A stretch of 64,000 nucleotides of DNA from Cercis canadensis (Eukaryota > Streptophyta > Magnoliopsida > Fabales > Fabaceae), in NCBI GenBank assembly GCA_003255065.1, contig QAOA01006617.1, forward strand, positions 332,637 to 396,636, in the 5' to 3' direction. Shown here in pieces: positions 1 to 12,106 of the stretch. Below the pieces are notes generated by a model that saw only the letters and a list, made by a program, of their open reading frames with translations, searched no databases and had not been told where the DNA came from. Within the stretch, counting starts at the first letter, position 1. The number at the start of each line of letters is the position of its first letter. Position numbers and translations under genes: made by a program.

Positions 1-1085
1 AGATTGTTAAAAGTTTAGGTAGATTAAAAAAATAGATTTTGAGAAAGGAAGAAAAGAAACTATGAGGTGGGGCCAGTGCAAGGCAAAAGGAATCAATCTC
101 TTTTAGGCTTTAAGAAAGGAAGTGAGATATATGATATATCCAGCCTAGAACACTCCATAGCAGTGTGCTGCTACTACAGAAACTTAGCTACTAAGTTTGC
201 ACCCAATAATGATGCAAATTTGTGGCTTTAGTGCACTAATGGCCAATTATTAGTTGGAAAACCCGCATTCTCCATTCATAACACTCACTCACTACCATTT
301 GGCATTTTATTTCCCACAAAAAGCTAAAATTGTAAAGTGCAGAGGTGGGGCAGAGGCAAGACAAAGAAGAAAGTAAGAAAACCCCTTTTCTTTAACTTTT
401 TGGTGCTCATTCTGTGGCATATTCTCCCACAGGAAACCTTGGTTGGTAAATCCCAGAATAAAACCTGTTTGCCCTACATGCTTGCTTGCTTACTTCTCCT
501 GCAACTTGGAAAATGGAAAAATTATGGCTTCTTTCTTTCAAATACCACTAATGATTATTTTTCAGTGTTCAGCAGAGAACAGAGACATGCTCATGATCCC
601 ATTCACAACAATAGAAAACCGTTGTTTGATCTGTGCAATTGTGGCAAAAACAATGTGTCTCCCCAACAGAAAGCAAATTGTGATTTTGGTTGTAGATAGA
701 GTTATGCTATTTTTGTACTCTTTCATTTATACATTATTTCTTAGTGCACTTGATTAATAGCATATAAGTTTAACTGAGTTTACTGAAATATTTAATTTGA
801 TAGCTTAAATTAAGAAAAGATATGAGATGATATGAAATATGAATGTGTAACTTTTGGTTCGGTTAAAAGTGAGTGAGCACATGCTTTGTTGGTTCGAAAT
901 CATGATCAATCGAGTAAAAGGCCAAAATTGTTCTTCCTTGATAAAGCTTGTAACATGTAATGGTGTCCGTCAAATGCTGAGTGCTTGGAAGCATCTGTTC
1001 TCGATAGATACATCAATGCAGATTGCAGAATAGACCATTAACACTTTAACAGAAAGGCTTATTTATTTAGGTGAAGGCTAAGCTA
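1..1085. other. Intergenic, no gene recognised
   Basis: The stretch holds AT-rich DNA. Two overlapping open frames of 104 and 120 codons lie at 337-757 in different frames. Neither has a recognisable domain or low-complexity-free protein character, so I treat both as chance frames. It is the distal upstream region of the U-box gene. Confidence 0.6.
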
Positions 1086-1094
1086 CAACTCTTT

Positions 1095-1285
1095 TATGCT
1101 ACAACCTCTTTAGTTGGGTGAGATCCAGTAAGATTTATAGTGTAATTTTAGTATCACTGTGAAGACAGTAAAAAATTGAATCACTCAATATATGTCAGAG
1201 CACATAATTTCTTATAAAAATATAAGAACAACACGATATAAAAAAACGTGTCAAGAAGTAAAATTAAAAAAATTATTTCTTAATA
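1095..1285. repeat. MITE-like repeat, half copy (family A)
   Basis: From the motif GATTTATAGTGTAATTTTAG onward this stretch aligns colinearly for about 180 bp with the left half of the complete copy at 9384-9770. Shared blocks include AATATATGTCA, a CATAATTT run and AAAAAAATTATTTC. The mirrored right half is missing, so this is a truncated copy. Its class is inferred only from the structure of the complete copy. Confidence 0.6.
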
Positions 1286-1974
1286 AGTGAAGCATGCTAG
1301 GTGCTAACTAAAAGAACATAAATTCAATAATTGAGACAAATTTCAAAACAGAAAAAAAAAGGTCAATACTCAAATAACTTGTATAAATAAAAATGACAGG
1401 ATAAAATAAAAGGCCAAAAATTATTTCGAGAAAGAAATTTAAATAATTAGCCCAATCAATAGTTGAAGAAAAAAGATAATTTATGGGGAGAATAAAAAAA
1501 AATATAGATAAGTGATAACCATTGGTTTTAGTGATTTAGTGAGAGTGAGCAATGTTTATAGTTTCCTTGAGCGCCACCTCTGCTTTTCCTATTGCACTGA
1601 TTTTCCGAAAGCAAGGGAATCAAAACCCTGTAGGCAACACCAATTCATCATTTTCGTCACACACCTATCCTGCCTCAAAAATCAAAATGCCTATTTTTCT
1701 CTCTCTGCTCACTCCCATGGTGACGGTGGCCATAGACCTCGTCAACACTTAACAGGAACATGCTCCTCAACGTACTCTTCCCTCAAAATCACACCCTCTC
1801 TAAATTTCAGGAACTTCAGCAACGCATATTCATACAATACAAAACCTTAGTGGATTCTTGATAACCCTATATCTTTCATTTCTAACGAAGATGGAATCTC
1901 AGCCACATCTTCTCTCTGATCCTCTGCTTGATCCTTATGCACAAAAGTGACGAACTTTATTCAGAGACGTAACC

Positions 1975-3639
1975 ATGGAGAGTCAGGAGAGTGTGAAGCT
2001 CATGGTCCACAGGCCTATACAGAAAAGATGGGTTTTCGATAAAGGAACTGAAACAGAACCCAACTCTCCGCGGCACAAATGGAAGATTTTCCACAAATCA
2101 TCTTCCTCTAACACTGCAAAACTCTCCTCAAAACCGCAAAATAAGCAACCCCCAGAAGAGTTTCTTTGTTCCATATCACAATCTCTCATGGCAAACCCAG
2201 TTATTGTCTCCTCAGGCCACACCTTCGAGCGAGTCTTTGTTCAAGCATGCAAAAATTTGAACTTTACTCCATCCTTCTCTGATGGCTCTACCCCTGATAT
2301 TTCCACCGTAATCCCCAATTTAGCCCTTAAATCCGCCATTGCCAAATGGTGCCAATCCTCTTCCATCGTCCCTCCCGAGCCTCCTGATATCAACTCTGCA
2401 GAGAAGCTCATTCGTTCACTCATGGGGACCCAGAAGGAAACAGAGGCAGAAAAGGTGAAAGTCTCAGAAAAAGAGCTAATTGAAGGGATGAAGGATAACC
2501 CACCAGTGAATTTCAATCACGCAGCCACCGCAGTCACTCGGCGACCCACCCATTTCTACTCGAGCTCAGAGGAATCGGTGGGCACCACCTCATCAACCCC
2601 ACCTCTGCAACTTTCGACCCGACCCAGTTGCTATTCTTCTCCGTCGTCTTCAGAAATCGACGCCATAACTCCGAGCTCGCCTGAAGAAGAAGAAATAATG
2701 GCGAAATTAAGAAGCCCACAAGTGTTCGAGATCGAAGAGGCCGTGATTTCACTGAGAAAGCTCACTAGGACGAAGGAGGAGACTAGGGCCCACCTCTGCA
2801 GCCCTCGGTTACTCTCCGCCCTACGATCGTTGATCATCTCGAAATACACAAATATTCAGGTGAACGCGGTGGCAGCGGTGGTGAATCTCTCATTGGAGAA
2901 AGTGAACAAGGTGAAGATCGTACGGTCAGGAATTGTTCCTCTGTTGATTGATGTATTGAAGGGTGGATTCCCTGAGGCGCAGGAACACGCTTCCGGGGCA
3001 CTCTTCAGCTTAGCCCTCGACGACGATAACAAAACCGCGATTGGGGTTCTGGGTGCTCTGCCACCGCTGCTCCACTTGCTCCGATCCGAGAGCGAGCGAA
3101 CTCGGCAGGACTCGGCCCTTGCTCTTTACCACCTCTCGCTAGTTCAGAGCAACCGAGTCAAGCTGGTTAAGGTCGGGTCGGTTCCTGTTCTGCTGAACAT
3201 GGTGAAGTCGGGTCATATGACGGGTCGGGTTCTGCTGATACTCTGCAACTTGGCATCTTGTGCGGATGGGAGAGCTGCAATGTTGGACGCGGGAGCGGTG
3301 GAGTACTTGGTGGGGATTTTGAATGGGAGCGAGTTGTGTTCCGGGTCGACCCGGGAGAGTTGCGTGGCGGTGTTGTATGCACTGAGTCACGGCGGGTTAA
3401 GGTTCAAGGCGACGGCGAAGGTGGCTGGGGTGGTGGAGGTGTTGAGGAAGGTGGAGAAGATGGGAAGCGAGAGGGGGAGAGAGAAGGTGAAGAGGATATT
3501 GGAGATGATGAGAGGGAGAGAAGAGGAAGAAGAAGATGTGGATTGGGAGGAGCTTCTTGACTCGGGCTTGGGGAGTCGAACTCGGGTTTGGCACAGTGCT
3601 GGGTTGGGCGAGTCAACAGCTAACTCGTCCGAGTTTTGA
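1975..3639 (+). CDS. U-box / ARM-repeat E3 ubiquitin ligase (PUB38-41-like)
   Basis: A single exon encodes 554 aa. The U-box spans about residues 60-133, beginning PPEEFLCSISQSLMANPV and including SSGHTFER and a WC near 125. U-boxes bind E2 enzymes through a zinc-free RING-like fold and pass ubiquitin to substrates. A Ser/Thr/Pro-rich linker (about 134-235) follows, then tandem ARM repeats (about 235-505) with repeated VNAAAVVNLS-type and ASGALFSLAL-type helices, which bind substrates. The acidic tail has an EEEEEDVDWEELL stretch. Intronless structure, length and order match the Arabidopsis PUB38/39/40/41 clade. The ATG at 1975 is the first in frame and directly precedes a typical basic N-terminus. 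The targets of this copy cannot be told. The gene stands alone on the + strand, about 6 kb from the next gene. Confidence 0.9.
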   Translation: MESQESVKLMVHRPIQKRWVFDKGTETEPNSPRHKWKIFHKSSSSNTAKLSSKPQNKQPPEEFLCSISQSLMANPVIVSSGHTFERVFVQACKNLNFTPSFSDGSTPDISTVIPNLALKSAIAKWCQSSSIVPPEPPDINSAEKLIRSLMGTQKETEAEKVKVSEKELIEGMKDNPPVNFNHAATAVTRRPTHFYSSSEESVGTTSSTPPLQLSTRPSCYSSPSSSEIDAITPSSPEEEEIMAKLRSPQVFEIEEAVISLRKLTRTKEETRAHLCSPRLLSALRSLIISKYTNIQVNAVAAVVNLSLEKVNKVKIVRSGIVPLLIDVLKGGFPEAQEHASGALFSLALDDDNKTAIGVLGALPPLLHLLRSESERTRQDSALALYHLSLVQSNRVKLVKVGSVPVLLNMVKSGHMTGRVLLILCNLASCADGRAAMLDAGAVEYLVGILNGSELCSGSTRESCVAVLYALSHGGLRFKATAKVAGVVEVLRKVEKMGSERGREKVKRILEMMRGREEEEEDVDWEELLDSGLGSRTRVWHSAGLGESTANSSEF

Positions 3640-6600
3640 GTACAGCCTTCAGTTTTTTTTTTTATTTCCTTTTTCTTTTTACTGTAATTATTTTTTGTTT
3701 TGTTCTTTTAATTTTTAAACCATGCTATTGAAGTTCATTTGGTTAATCATGAATGGAGATACCGTACCAAAGTGAAAATAATCTCTAATTTTGGTTTTCC
3801 TGTTTAGATGGAAATAGAAATGGGTTGTGATTTTTGAGAATTGAGGGTCATATAATTTAAAACAGAGTATCTATTTTGGTTTGGGGGAATAAAGGATCAT
3901 GAAAGGTGACGTTGTTGTGATGGTTGGTATAAAGTATAAACAAGAGAATTTTTGAAGCAGAAAAGTGGTGTTAGTGCATATGCACTCGCTTTATTCTCTA
4001 TTTATCTTCCTTTTCGCCTTTACTTTACTCTGCTTCTACACTCTTTAATTTGTACCTCATTCTTCTGCTAACATGGAATGCACATCATACTCTTTTAAGC
4101 TATGCGGCAAATAAAAGCTTTACTTGGGAAAAGCCTCTTTTACTTGCAAATCCCAATTAGATTAGCTAATTGGGTAATTAGTTAGTTAATTTGGCAAATT
4201 TTTGGTACCTTGATCCTTCAAAGTGGGCGTTCTTTCAATTAGTCGTTGATGAGATCCCATTAGGGAGGGCAATTTTTGGTGTTATATATACGGGTTGGCA
4301 ATTCTCCCTTTACGAGTTAGCTTTTAAGGTGGAGTTAGGCTAGGTTCGTATTAGTCGTGATTATTTTTGTAATTTTATGTGAGGAGTATTTTAAAACTCT
4401 TATTTTGTCAATGAGAAGTCTTGAACACAATATCATTTTTTTGTGATGAAAGCTTTGTGACCAATTGATCATTTTTTTTTTGTAATAGTACTTATAGTAT
4501 ATCTATATGTCACATTACCTTTTACTAGTTGAGGTGATATCATTTAGATTGTACCAAAAAAAATTTATGTAGATATAATTAAATTCAGATTTTGTCTTTT
4601 TTTGATTTAAAACTTAGAGTCTTAGACTGTAAAAATTAACATACCATGATATTAAACAATGTACAAATGGCATTGCTCATTTAATTATCGTTTTTTTTTT
4701 TATTTGCATGATTTGAGATAACAACTATACACTAGCAGCACTGAAACAACCCCAACCAATTTTATTTTTTTTAGGAAACCTACATGTAGCAGTATTTCGA
4801 GAAAATTATTATTTAGTTTTAAAGGTTAAAAAAAAATATCATATGTTTTAAAATAAAATGATCTTTTAATTTGGTTACTTTTATAATGTGTAAAATATTT
4901 AAAATATTCATTAGTGTTATGTAAAAAAACTTAGAGCTCAAGTACTGTAAAAATAATTATGAGAAGATATAAGTTATTCAATGTAATGTAACTTGGAGTA
5001 ACAAAAAATATTAGTCCTGGTGTAGTAGATAATTAAGGGTCCCATTTCAACGAGTATTTATTTGTTTTTCTCATAAATGTTATCAACACAGAATAACCCA
5101 ATATTAATGAGTTCAAAAAAATAGTTTATCAAATTCAAATAGGCCAACTCTTTTATCCTCGGGTGAGTTATTCGCATACAAACTTATATGATAAGTGTAA
5201 CTCAAATAAATGCTTATACAACTTTTAAATAATTTATTCTAGTAATCTATACAATCTATTTCTACCTATTTTCATGTGACAATAGGCTCAAAATTAAGGT
5301 TATAAAAATAATCTAAAATAAATATTTAGGTTCAACAATTATATTCACAAGTTCTTCTAAACATTTAAAAAACAAAATTAATATGCCATTATCATGCCAA
5401 ATAAGTGTTTATATCAATAGCTGTAAAATATATTTATGTTTAATGAGAGTTTGTTGAAAATTTTAAATTTAAATGTTATTTATATAAAATATAAATTAAT
5501 TAGGTCTGAATACCTAACTTTATGGGCTATAAACTGACAGACCCATCTAGAATCACACAGTAGAATGGCTTATTGCGCTTCTCAACCCAACATCCCCAAA
5601 CCAAACTGCCCAATTAAAGAACTATAATCTCCCACCATAATGGCCCACTTTGCCTTAGCGAAAAATAATAATGGGCCATTTTTGTTTGATAAAAAGAAAA
5701 GCATTTTTTTTTTCTGGTTTTGCCCCAAAAGAAAATAGGTCACTTTTTAACGAGAAGACAATAAATATTTGGGGAATGCTAGGCTATCCCAATTATGTGA
5801 GAGGAGTACAAATTGAAAATAACTCTCACTTAAGTTTAAGTCAAAAAAAACTTTTGATTTTGGTACCATAACGAAAATATAAAAAAATTGAGTCATTGTA
5901 TAGGTTATATCTCTAAATTGTTGACATAACTTGAGTTTAATAAAATTAAAGAAAATTATTAATATTTTAATATATTTTTTTGGCACGTTTCCTATATTAC
6001 TCCATTTATGAATTTACAAGGAAGCAACTTACGGGGTGACTTGATCTTTTAAGATTTTTATAATAATACTAAATTTAAAAGTTTATTCTATCCTAAACTC
6101 TCAAAAATAATTTTTTATTTTTACCCTTTAAAATATCAAGGATAAGCTAACATCCCCTAAACATTTTGGTGATAAGGAGAGGTCAATTGAAGAGAATCCC
6201 AAAAAAAGAAAAGAAAAGGCATACATGGTTAGCAAACTATCAATTACATCACAAAAAATATGTTAAAGATTGATAGCAACCTTGTCCCATGCTCATGGAA
6301 GTGGCATAAACCCCACGAGTCATGATACATGGCCCACCTTTACAAATGATGGGTATATCCAGGCTGGTGAACACTCATCATGTCCTTCATCATATAAACA
6401 AAAGCTAACTCTTCTCTCAATGCCTCATCTCATGTAATGCCGCCGAATATCAGTTTAATTTTTTTTAATATGGTTGATATGGAGATTCTTACCTTCGTAT
6501 AAATTACTTACATCTTTTATCACTATATTACAATTAGTGACTTTTTATTAGAGTAATACGAATCACATACTAATTATGCTTAAACAAATACAATTTGTAA

Positions 6601-7600
6601 CATGAGATGAGAATTTAAATTTTGAGTAATTTTATTTCCACATTTACATATTTTATCATTTGTCATCAATACTAAATTGAGCTATAAAAATTGAAAATTG
6701 AACTCACATAAACTTTAAATCTATTACCATTCTTTTATTACACTTTAGAGTGGTGGACCAAAATTTTCTCATAGTCATAAGCATTTTCTCTTTTGGTTAG
6801 TGGTTTGGGCTGGTAACACCAAAACACCCTAAAGTCAAAAAGGTTACAAAATGGAATAAATGAAAGTAGCATAGCATATTCAAACAAACAAAATGTAACT
6901 TTACTCAATGATTTTTTTGGTTTTTTCTTTTAAGCTTTTATATTACTAAATAAAAACTAATTCAAAAAATTTTGCGCTATAGGCAAACTGCTCAAAACAC
7001 TTATCACAACATATGACTTGATTTTCTTTTGATTTGGGAATATTTTCAATCATGAGCATTATTTGGACTTTGGAGTGTACAAGGAGAAAAATAGTATCTT
7101 GAAAGACTAATGAATGAGAGGAAAAGGTTATTTTTGTTGATGAGAAATTGATTGAACTGATAAATATCAAAATATTTTACTTATAATATAATATCTAAAT
7201 AATCTTTATTAAAATTTGTAATAAAACATGATTATAATAAAAATACATGCATGGGGCTCCAAACCAGCTCTTTCCATGACACATAGAAGGGACAAAATTG
7301 AAGGTACTCTGCAGACAATCTCTAATTTAAAATCAAAAGGCATCTCCTTCATTTTAATATTGTCTTGGTAAATTCTCCGTCCTCGCTATTTTCCACATCT
7401 CCTTATTTAATCACAGACCACTTGTTGATTACGCATTCACCATTACAAGCTTGCTTTACTTAAACTCAGATCATAGAATTAATTAATCTATCGTGCTTCA
7501 AAAAACACGGTCCTTCATGACAAATCCATCATAAATAATTAAATATTGTATTTGAATAAATAAACAAACCATCACAGTCACCAAAATAAACACAAACTCC
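3640..7600. other. Intergenic, AT-rich, no gene recognised
   Basis: A T-rich stretch just after the U-box stop is probably its 3' UTR and polyadenylation region. The rest is AT-rich with scattered homopolymers. Frames of 60-80 codons near 5671-5986 and 6946-7170 are interrupted, low complexity and match nothing I recognise. Nothing else is supported. Confidence 0.6.
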
Positions 7601-7898
7601 AGAAAACGGAGCTTTATTAGATGCTATAACAAGATTCGGCGACAGATCTATTCTGAATTTGAGGACAAACAGAAAAGAGCCTGAAGAAAAATTCACCCAT
7701 ACCAGCTCAAAGAGTAAATTATGTATGTATAATTGAGCTCAGCTTAAATATTACAGAGACGTATACATATTACTATCATCAGATTCATATTCAGATTCTC
7801 ACAAGCAAAAAATAATTTTAACCCAAAATTACTATCCTCATTTTCCTTCTGATTCTCAAATCTCAATCATCATCTCAAGAACCCAATGAAGTTCCACC

Positions 7899-8873
7899 TT
7901 AATTTATCTGGTCACACCTGTGTCTGATCTCTCCTCTCCTTCCTGTTTGCACTCCCACAAGACTAAGCTTCTGCATTGCTTGTGCAAATGCCTGAAAGAA
8001 CCTGTTTTGATCTGCTGCAAACTGTTTTACGAAGGGGCTCGTTTTTGGGTCACTGAACAAACTGTGATCTGACTTCAAAACCCCCAATCCCTTGGGAAGG
8101 TTCTGGAAATACACGTTATCGAACTTGTTTGGTGTCATGATATCGTTGAAAACAGATAATGTAGGATTGTTGTTGTAATCAGCACAAGCTTTCTGCAATC
8201 CCTGCGCGAATCGAGGGTTGTATTGGGGATCGCATTGGGAAGACCTGCTGAAATTGTAGATATCTTTGGTGAATTCACTGCAATGGGAGAACCCAATGGT
8301 GTGGGCACCACTCAGAGCCACCATTTCCTCAACGGAGAAGCCTTTGGAGCTGAAGATCTCGATGATTTGGGACATGGGCATGGTGGGTTTTGGAAGATGG
8401 CCATCGATCAGTGAAGACTTGGAAACGCGGCTGTCTCGCCGACCGAGGTAGACATTATAGTAGGGACCGCCAAGCATGACGACAAGGTCGCGAGTGGCGG
8501 CGGCGAGGATGTCGGCGCAGGAGACAGTGTTGGGGCAGGCCAGCTCGAGGGCGGTCTTGGCTCGAACGACGACGTCGAAGCCGTCGCCAGGGAGGGAGAG
8601 GTTGATGTCGTTGTCGCGCTCGGCTTTGTTGAAGGAGGTGGAGGAGATGAGGACGGAGGCATCGCAGCCATTGGGGAGGCAATCGTGGAGGAAGAGGCGG
8701 AGGGTGGCGCCGGCGGTGGTGGGGCTGGTGATCTGCTTGTTGGTGATGGTGTCTTGGATGGTTTTGGAGAATTGGGGGCAGGATTGCTGGTAGTAATCGA
8801 GGGTGAGCCTCGACTCTGAGGAGTTCAGGAGAAATGCTAGTGCTGTGAAGAGGAAAATGAGAATGGGCGCCAT
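7899..8873 (-). CDS. Class III secretory peroxidase (PER31/PER41/PER63-like)
   Basis: A single exon encodes 324 aa. The signal peptide is about residues 1-21. The catalytic Arg59-His63 pair lies in LRLFLHDCLPNGCDAS, and the proximal haem His191 in LSGAHTIGFSHC. The eight conserved cysteines are at 32, 65, 70, 113, 119, 198, 230 and 320, with one extra at 214. Such enzymes use H2O2 to oxidise phenolics in the wall or apoplast. SLPGDGFDVVVRAKTALELACP and GRRGEIRHRC place it with Arabidopsis PER31/41/63. Oddly, the distal-pocket Phe (the second F of the usual FFHDCF) is Leu62, and the Phe after Cys65 is Leu66. Both codons are CTC, one base from TTC. A CT-rich 5' leader precedes the ATG on the minus strand. 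Confidence 0.95.
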   Translation of the reverse strand: MAPILIFLFTALAFLLNSSESRLTLDYYQQSCPQFSKTIQDTITNKQITSPTTAGATLRLFLHDCLPNGCDASVLISSTSFNKAERDNDINLSLPGDGFDVVVRAKTALELACPNTVSCADILAAATRDLVVMLGGPYYNVYLGRRDSRVSKSSLIDGHLPKPTMPMSQIIEIFSSKGFSVEEMVALSGAHTIGFSHCSEFTKDIYNFSRSSQCDPQYNPRFAQGLQKACADYNNNPTLSVFNDIMTPNKFDNVYFQNLPKGLGVLKSDHSLFSDPKTSPFVKQFAADQNRFFQAFAQAMQKLSLVGVQTGRRGEIRHRCDQIN

Positions 8874-9383
8874 GGATGCTTCTCAGAGCTCAGACTAGAA
8901 GAAGCTCCAAAGAGAAACAGAGAAGGGGAAGAAGGAGCGGAGAGGAGAGGAGTGAAGGAGACAGTGAAGAGAGTTTAGGGAGGGGTTTTACTGGGTGAGG
9001 GTGAGAAAGTACACGCGCCAATCTATGCACCTGGACCTTCACCTTCAATCACGGGATGCGTGCTTTAAGTTGTGGGGCCTACTTTATGCCAGGGTGTTTC
9101 AGTGAAGTCAAGTTCTTGTAAGTCCAAGGTGGAGAGGAATTGGAATGGTGACACGTTTTACAGTGAAGTATACTGGTGGTATGAAATGACCAAATACACT
9201 TGTTTAAACATAGGAAATTTTACTTTTAAGCCAAAGCACTGGAGGTGCACGAGTGTGGGCCAGAAAGTCAGCACATGAGTTTTTCTACTATTTGCTATTA
9301 ATATACTAATGGCATTATCAACGGCCACCATGCTCCGTGTTTACATGAAGATTTCTGAACATGTTTTCTTAAAATGAAGGTGA
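8874..9383. other. Upstream region of the peroxidase gene
   Basis: Read on the minus strand, the first ~100 bases before the ATG are CT-rich, as in many plant 5' leaders. No clear TATA box was seen. An open frame of 68 codons at 9072-9278 on the plus strand has no recognisable features. Confidence 0.5.
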
Positions 9384-9770
9384 CTGTTATGCTACCACTT
9401 CTATTAGAGGTGGTAGTACTATACTTTTTGTTTTAATTGGATGAGATTTAATAAGATTTATAGTGTAATTTTAGTGTCATTGTAAAAATTTTAAAAAATT
9501 GATTAACCTAATATATGTCAAAATACATAATTTTTTATAAAATGTAAGAACGTCAAGATATAAAAAAATATGTCAAAAAATAAACTTAAAAAAATTATTT
9601 CGTTCTTATATTTTATAAAAAATNTATGTGTTCTAGCATATATTGAATGACTTACTTTTTTAAAATATTTGCAATTACACCAAAATCACTAGATGGGTTC
9701 TACTTGAACTCACCCATCCAAGGAGAGATGTAGTGCTACCACCTCTAAGAGGGGATGGTAATATAGTGCT
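9384..9770. repeat. Complete MITE-like element (family A)
   Basis: The ends are imperfect inverted repeats. Each carries its own short hairpin built on CTACCAC..AGAGGTGGTAG: left 9391-9417, right about 9733-9762. The interior is also inverted around a centre near 9600, where TGTAAGAACG is mirrored by CGTTCTTATA. No coding capacity is present. One N lies at 9624 near the palindrome centre. Partial relatives lie at 1095-1285, 26240-26365 and 31550-31735. Non-autonomous DNA transposon is an inference from this structure; target-site duplications were not resolved. Confidence 0.65.
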
Positions 9771-10318
9771 CACCAAAAATAAAAATGTCTCTAACTTTTT
9801 TCATAATGAATCCTTATTGCCCCCTTTTATCATAAGTCTTAACCTTTCACTTTTTAATGTTTAACGAAAGTAACATGCATGCACTCTATTTTCATAAAAT
9901 ACCAAATCACAAACGATGTGATTCCCATGATTAAATTTGTGGAGGTGTCTCCACAAATGAGTCAAAAAGTTGAAGGAATCATTGTGCATTTTTAACAATT
10001 TTCAGATTCAATATGTCATTGATACATTTTTGTATAATGATAACATTAGAAACAGCTAAAAATAATAGAAAAAAGAATGTAGAGGAAGGATACTCAACTT
10101 TAGATTCAATAGGATTTTAAATTTACAAGTTCTAAATATAATTTTAATATTACTCAACCAAAAATTATTTAATACTCAAGAATATCTTTATGCACATATT
10201 TGGGATAAATTGACTAATAAAATATACTTTAGCAAACTATTTACTAAAATGAAAAACTATGCAAACTATTTACTAAAATAGTACATTTTTAATTATTTTA
10301 TTTATAAGATATAGACAA

Positions 10319-10418
10319 AATGAGTCACGCTATTTTGTAAGTAGCGTAACTCTAAGGGTCATGCTACTTTGAAGTGTGAAGTAAAGTCACACTACTTACA
10401 AAATAATGTGGCATCATC
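10319..10418. repeat. Small inverted repeat (hairpin family B)
   Basis: The left arm (about 10323-10350) contains TTTTGTAAGTAGCGTAACT. The right arm (about 10384-10414) contains AGTCACACTACTTACAAAAT, its near-perfect reverse complement. A related hairpin with the motif AAGTAGCATGACTCT sits in a PIG-N intron near 18805-18955. Function is unknown. Confidence 0.5.
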
Positions 10419-10734
10419 TTTTATGTGTCTATCAATAATTTAATTAAAACTATCTCATTTATATAAATACTTTACAAAATTATATTTTTTTAATTCATTT
10501 AACCCATATTTAGCAGCTCACATCACATGATGTGGGAATGGGGAGGAGTCTGAAATTCAGATAAAAATATTCATTATTCAGAAGAAGAGTAGAGGTTATG
10601 GAAATGGGGAGAAGCCAGAGATGAATGACTTGAAATTTCAATAATGAATGGGTCCCTCCAATCCCAATCCCATTCCCATTGCCAATTGTGCTTGTGTTGA
10701 TCAAAGGCTGTATCTGTATGTAGCCAGCTAGTAA

Positions 10735-11168
10735 TCGTTCATTCCATCTAATACCAAATTCAAATAAATTATAGTCGTTGAAAGATTTCGACTATTTTAT
10801 TTTTATTGTTTATCTTCTGGCATATTAGATGATTCAAGGATTGCATTTCATTCTATAGTATAGCTTTTCCATTGTTATTTCCCTTCATATCTATATTTTA
10901 TTTAGAATACTTAATGTAACTTTATCTGCTACATTAGAAATAGGATTTGTNTCGTTTATTCCATCTAATACCAAATTCAAATAAATTATAGTCGTTGAAA
11001 GATTTCGACTATTTTATTGTTTATTGTTTATCTTCTGGCATATTAGATGATTCAAGGATTGCATTTCATTCTATAGTATAGCTTTTCCATTGTTATTTCC
11101 CTTCATATCTATATTTTATTTAGAATACTTAATGTAACTTTATCTGCTACTTTAGAAATAGGATTTGT
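10735..11168. repeat. Direct duplication flanking a single N (216 + 217 bp)
   Basis: Bases 10735-10950 and 10952-11168 are near-identical, both running from TCGTT(C/T)ATTCCATC to AGAAATAGGATTTGT. A lone N at 10951 separates them. Differences are a few substitutions and a short indel. The pattern repeats at three other N positions in the window and is best read as two unmerged contig ends. Confidence 0.85.
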
Positions 11169-12106
11169 AATAGAAATGAAATAATTTGCTTGACTTTAAA
11201 CCAATATGTTACCGAAACTAGGTTATACTAGATTCCTCCAGTTAACATAAATCATGATCTTCCAATTTGATTTTGCTAAATAATGCTTTAAACACCCAAA
11301 ATGATATACCTCATTTATTAAATCTAATTCTTTTATAAATAAATGAGAGTATGGTATGATTGGCCAGAAAAAATAAAATTCCACTATTAATTCCCCTAGT
11401 TTTTTTTCAATGAGTGATCAGTAGATTACATAGGACAGAAACTAACCAACAACAACTTGAAAAGGAGCTATATGTGGCGCCAAACCATAACACTAAGAAT
11501 TAATGTAGGATATGTATAAATATAACTGACCAACTCTGCAATTCGGGTGCATGTGCTACCTAGTCCTACCTTCATGCCTTCATACATGACTACTCCTTAC
11601 GTTATTGTCTACATTAAAACTTAATTGGCTTCCATGCTCTCCTTCGTAGACGTGTGTACCTTGATTAATGAAAAGAAAACCAATATCTTAGTATCATTCC
11701 AACTGGTCTGTGGTCCATGCCAATGGCAGCTGATCTTACTCATTTTGGCCTTTTAGTAACATAAAGCCAGACAAAGTTCGATGAAGATGACAGCTTTGTG
11801 CAGCATCTTTAAATTTGATATAACACATTATGTCTTGTATGTCCTTAAAAATAATGCCTTTCTCTTCTTTCTTGTATATCATTAGGATATTTTGTTTGGC
11901 AGAGATGAGGGTGTTGCTTTGCAATAACTAAAAGACAATGACAAAAGTACCTTACAGTATCACAAAGGAAGAGGAATCCTAAGCCTGTCATATTTCCATG
12001 CCAATATCAGCAAAAGAAACGAAATACAAAAAGGTTGAAAAAGGGATGAAATCAAATTAAATCTTAATTTATTGTACAGTTTTTAACGACACTTCAGCAT
12101 TATGGT
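11169..12106. other. Intergenic, 3' flank of SAG101
   Basis: This AT-rich stretch lies downstream of the SAG101 stop on the minus strand and presumably includes its 3' UTR next to 12106. A 62-codon frame at 11736-11924 has no recognisable features. Nothing else was seen. Confidence 0.5.

Noticed and set aside
337-757. Two overlapping plus-strand frames of 120 and 104 codons
   Set aside because: They run in different frames, lack domains and codon bias, and lie in AT-rich upstream DNA.
8408-8793. Other-frame ORFs over the peroxidase
   Set aside because: They are shadows of the high-GC peroxidase exon, and the catalytic and haem residues fix the true frame.
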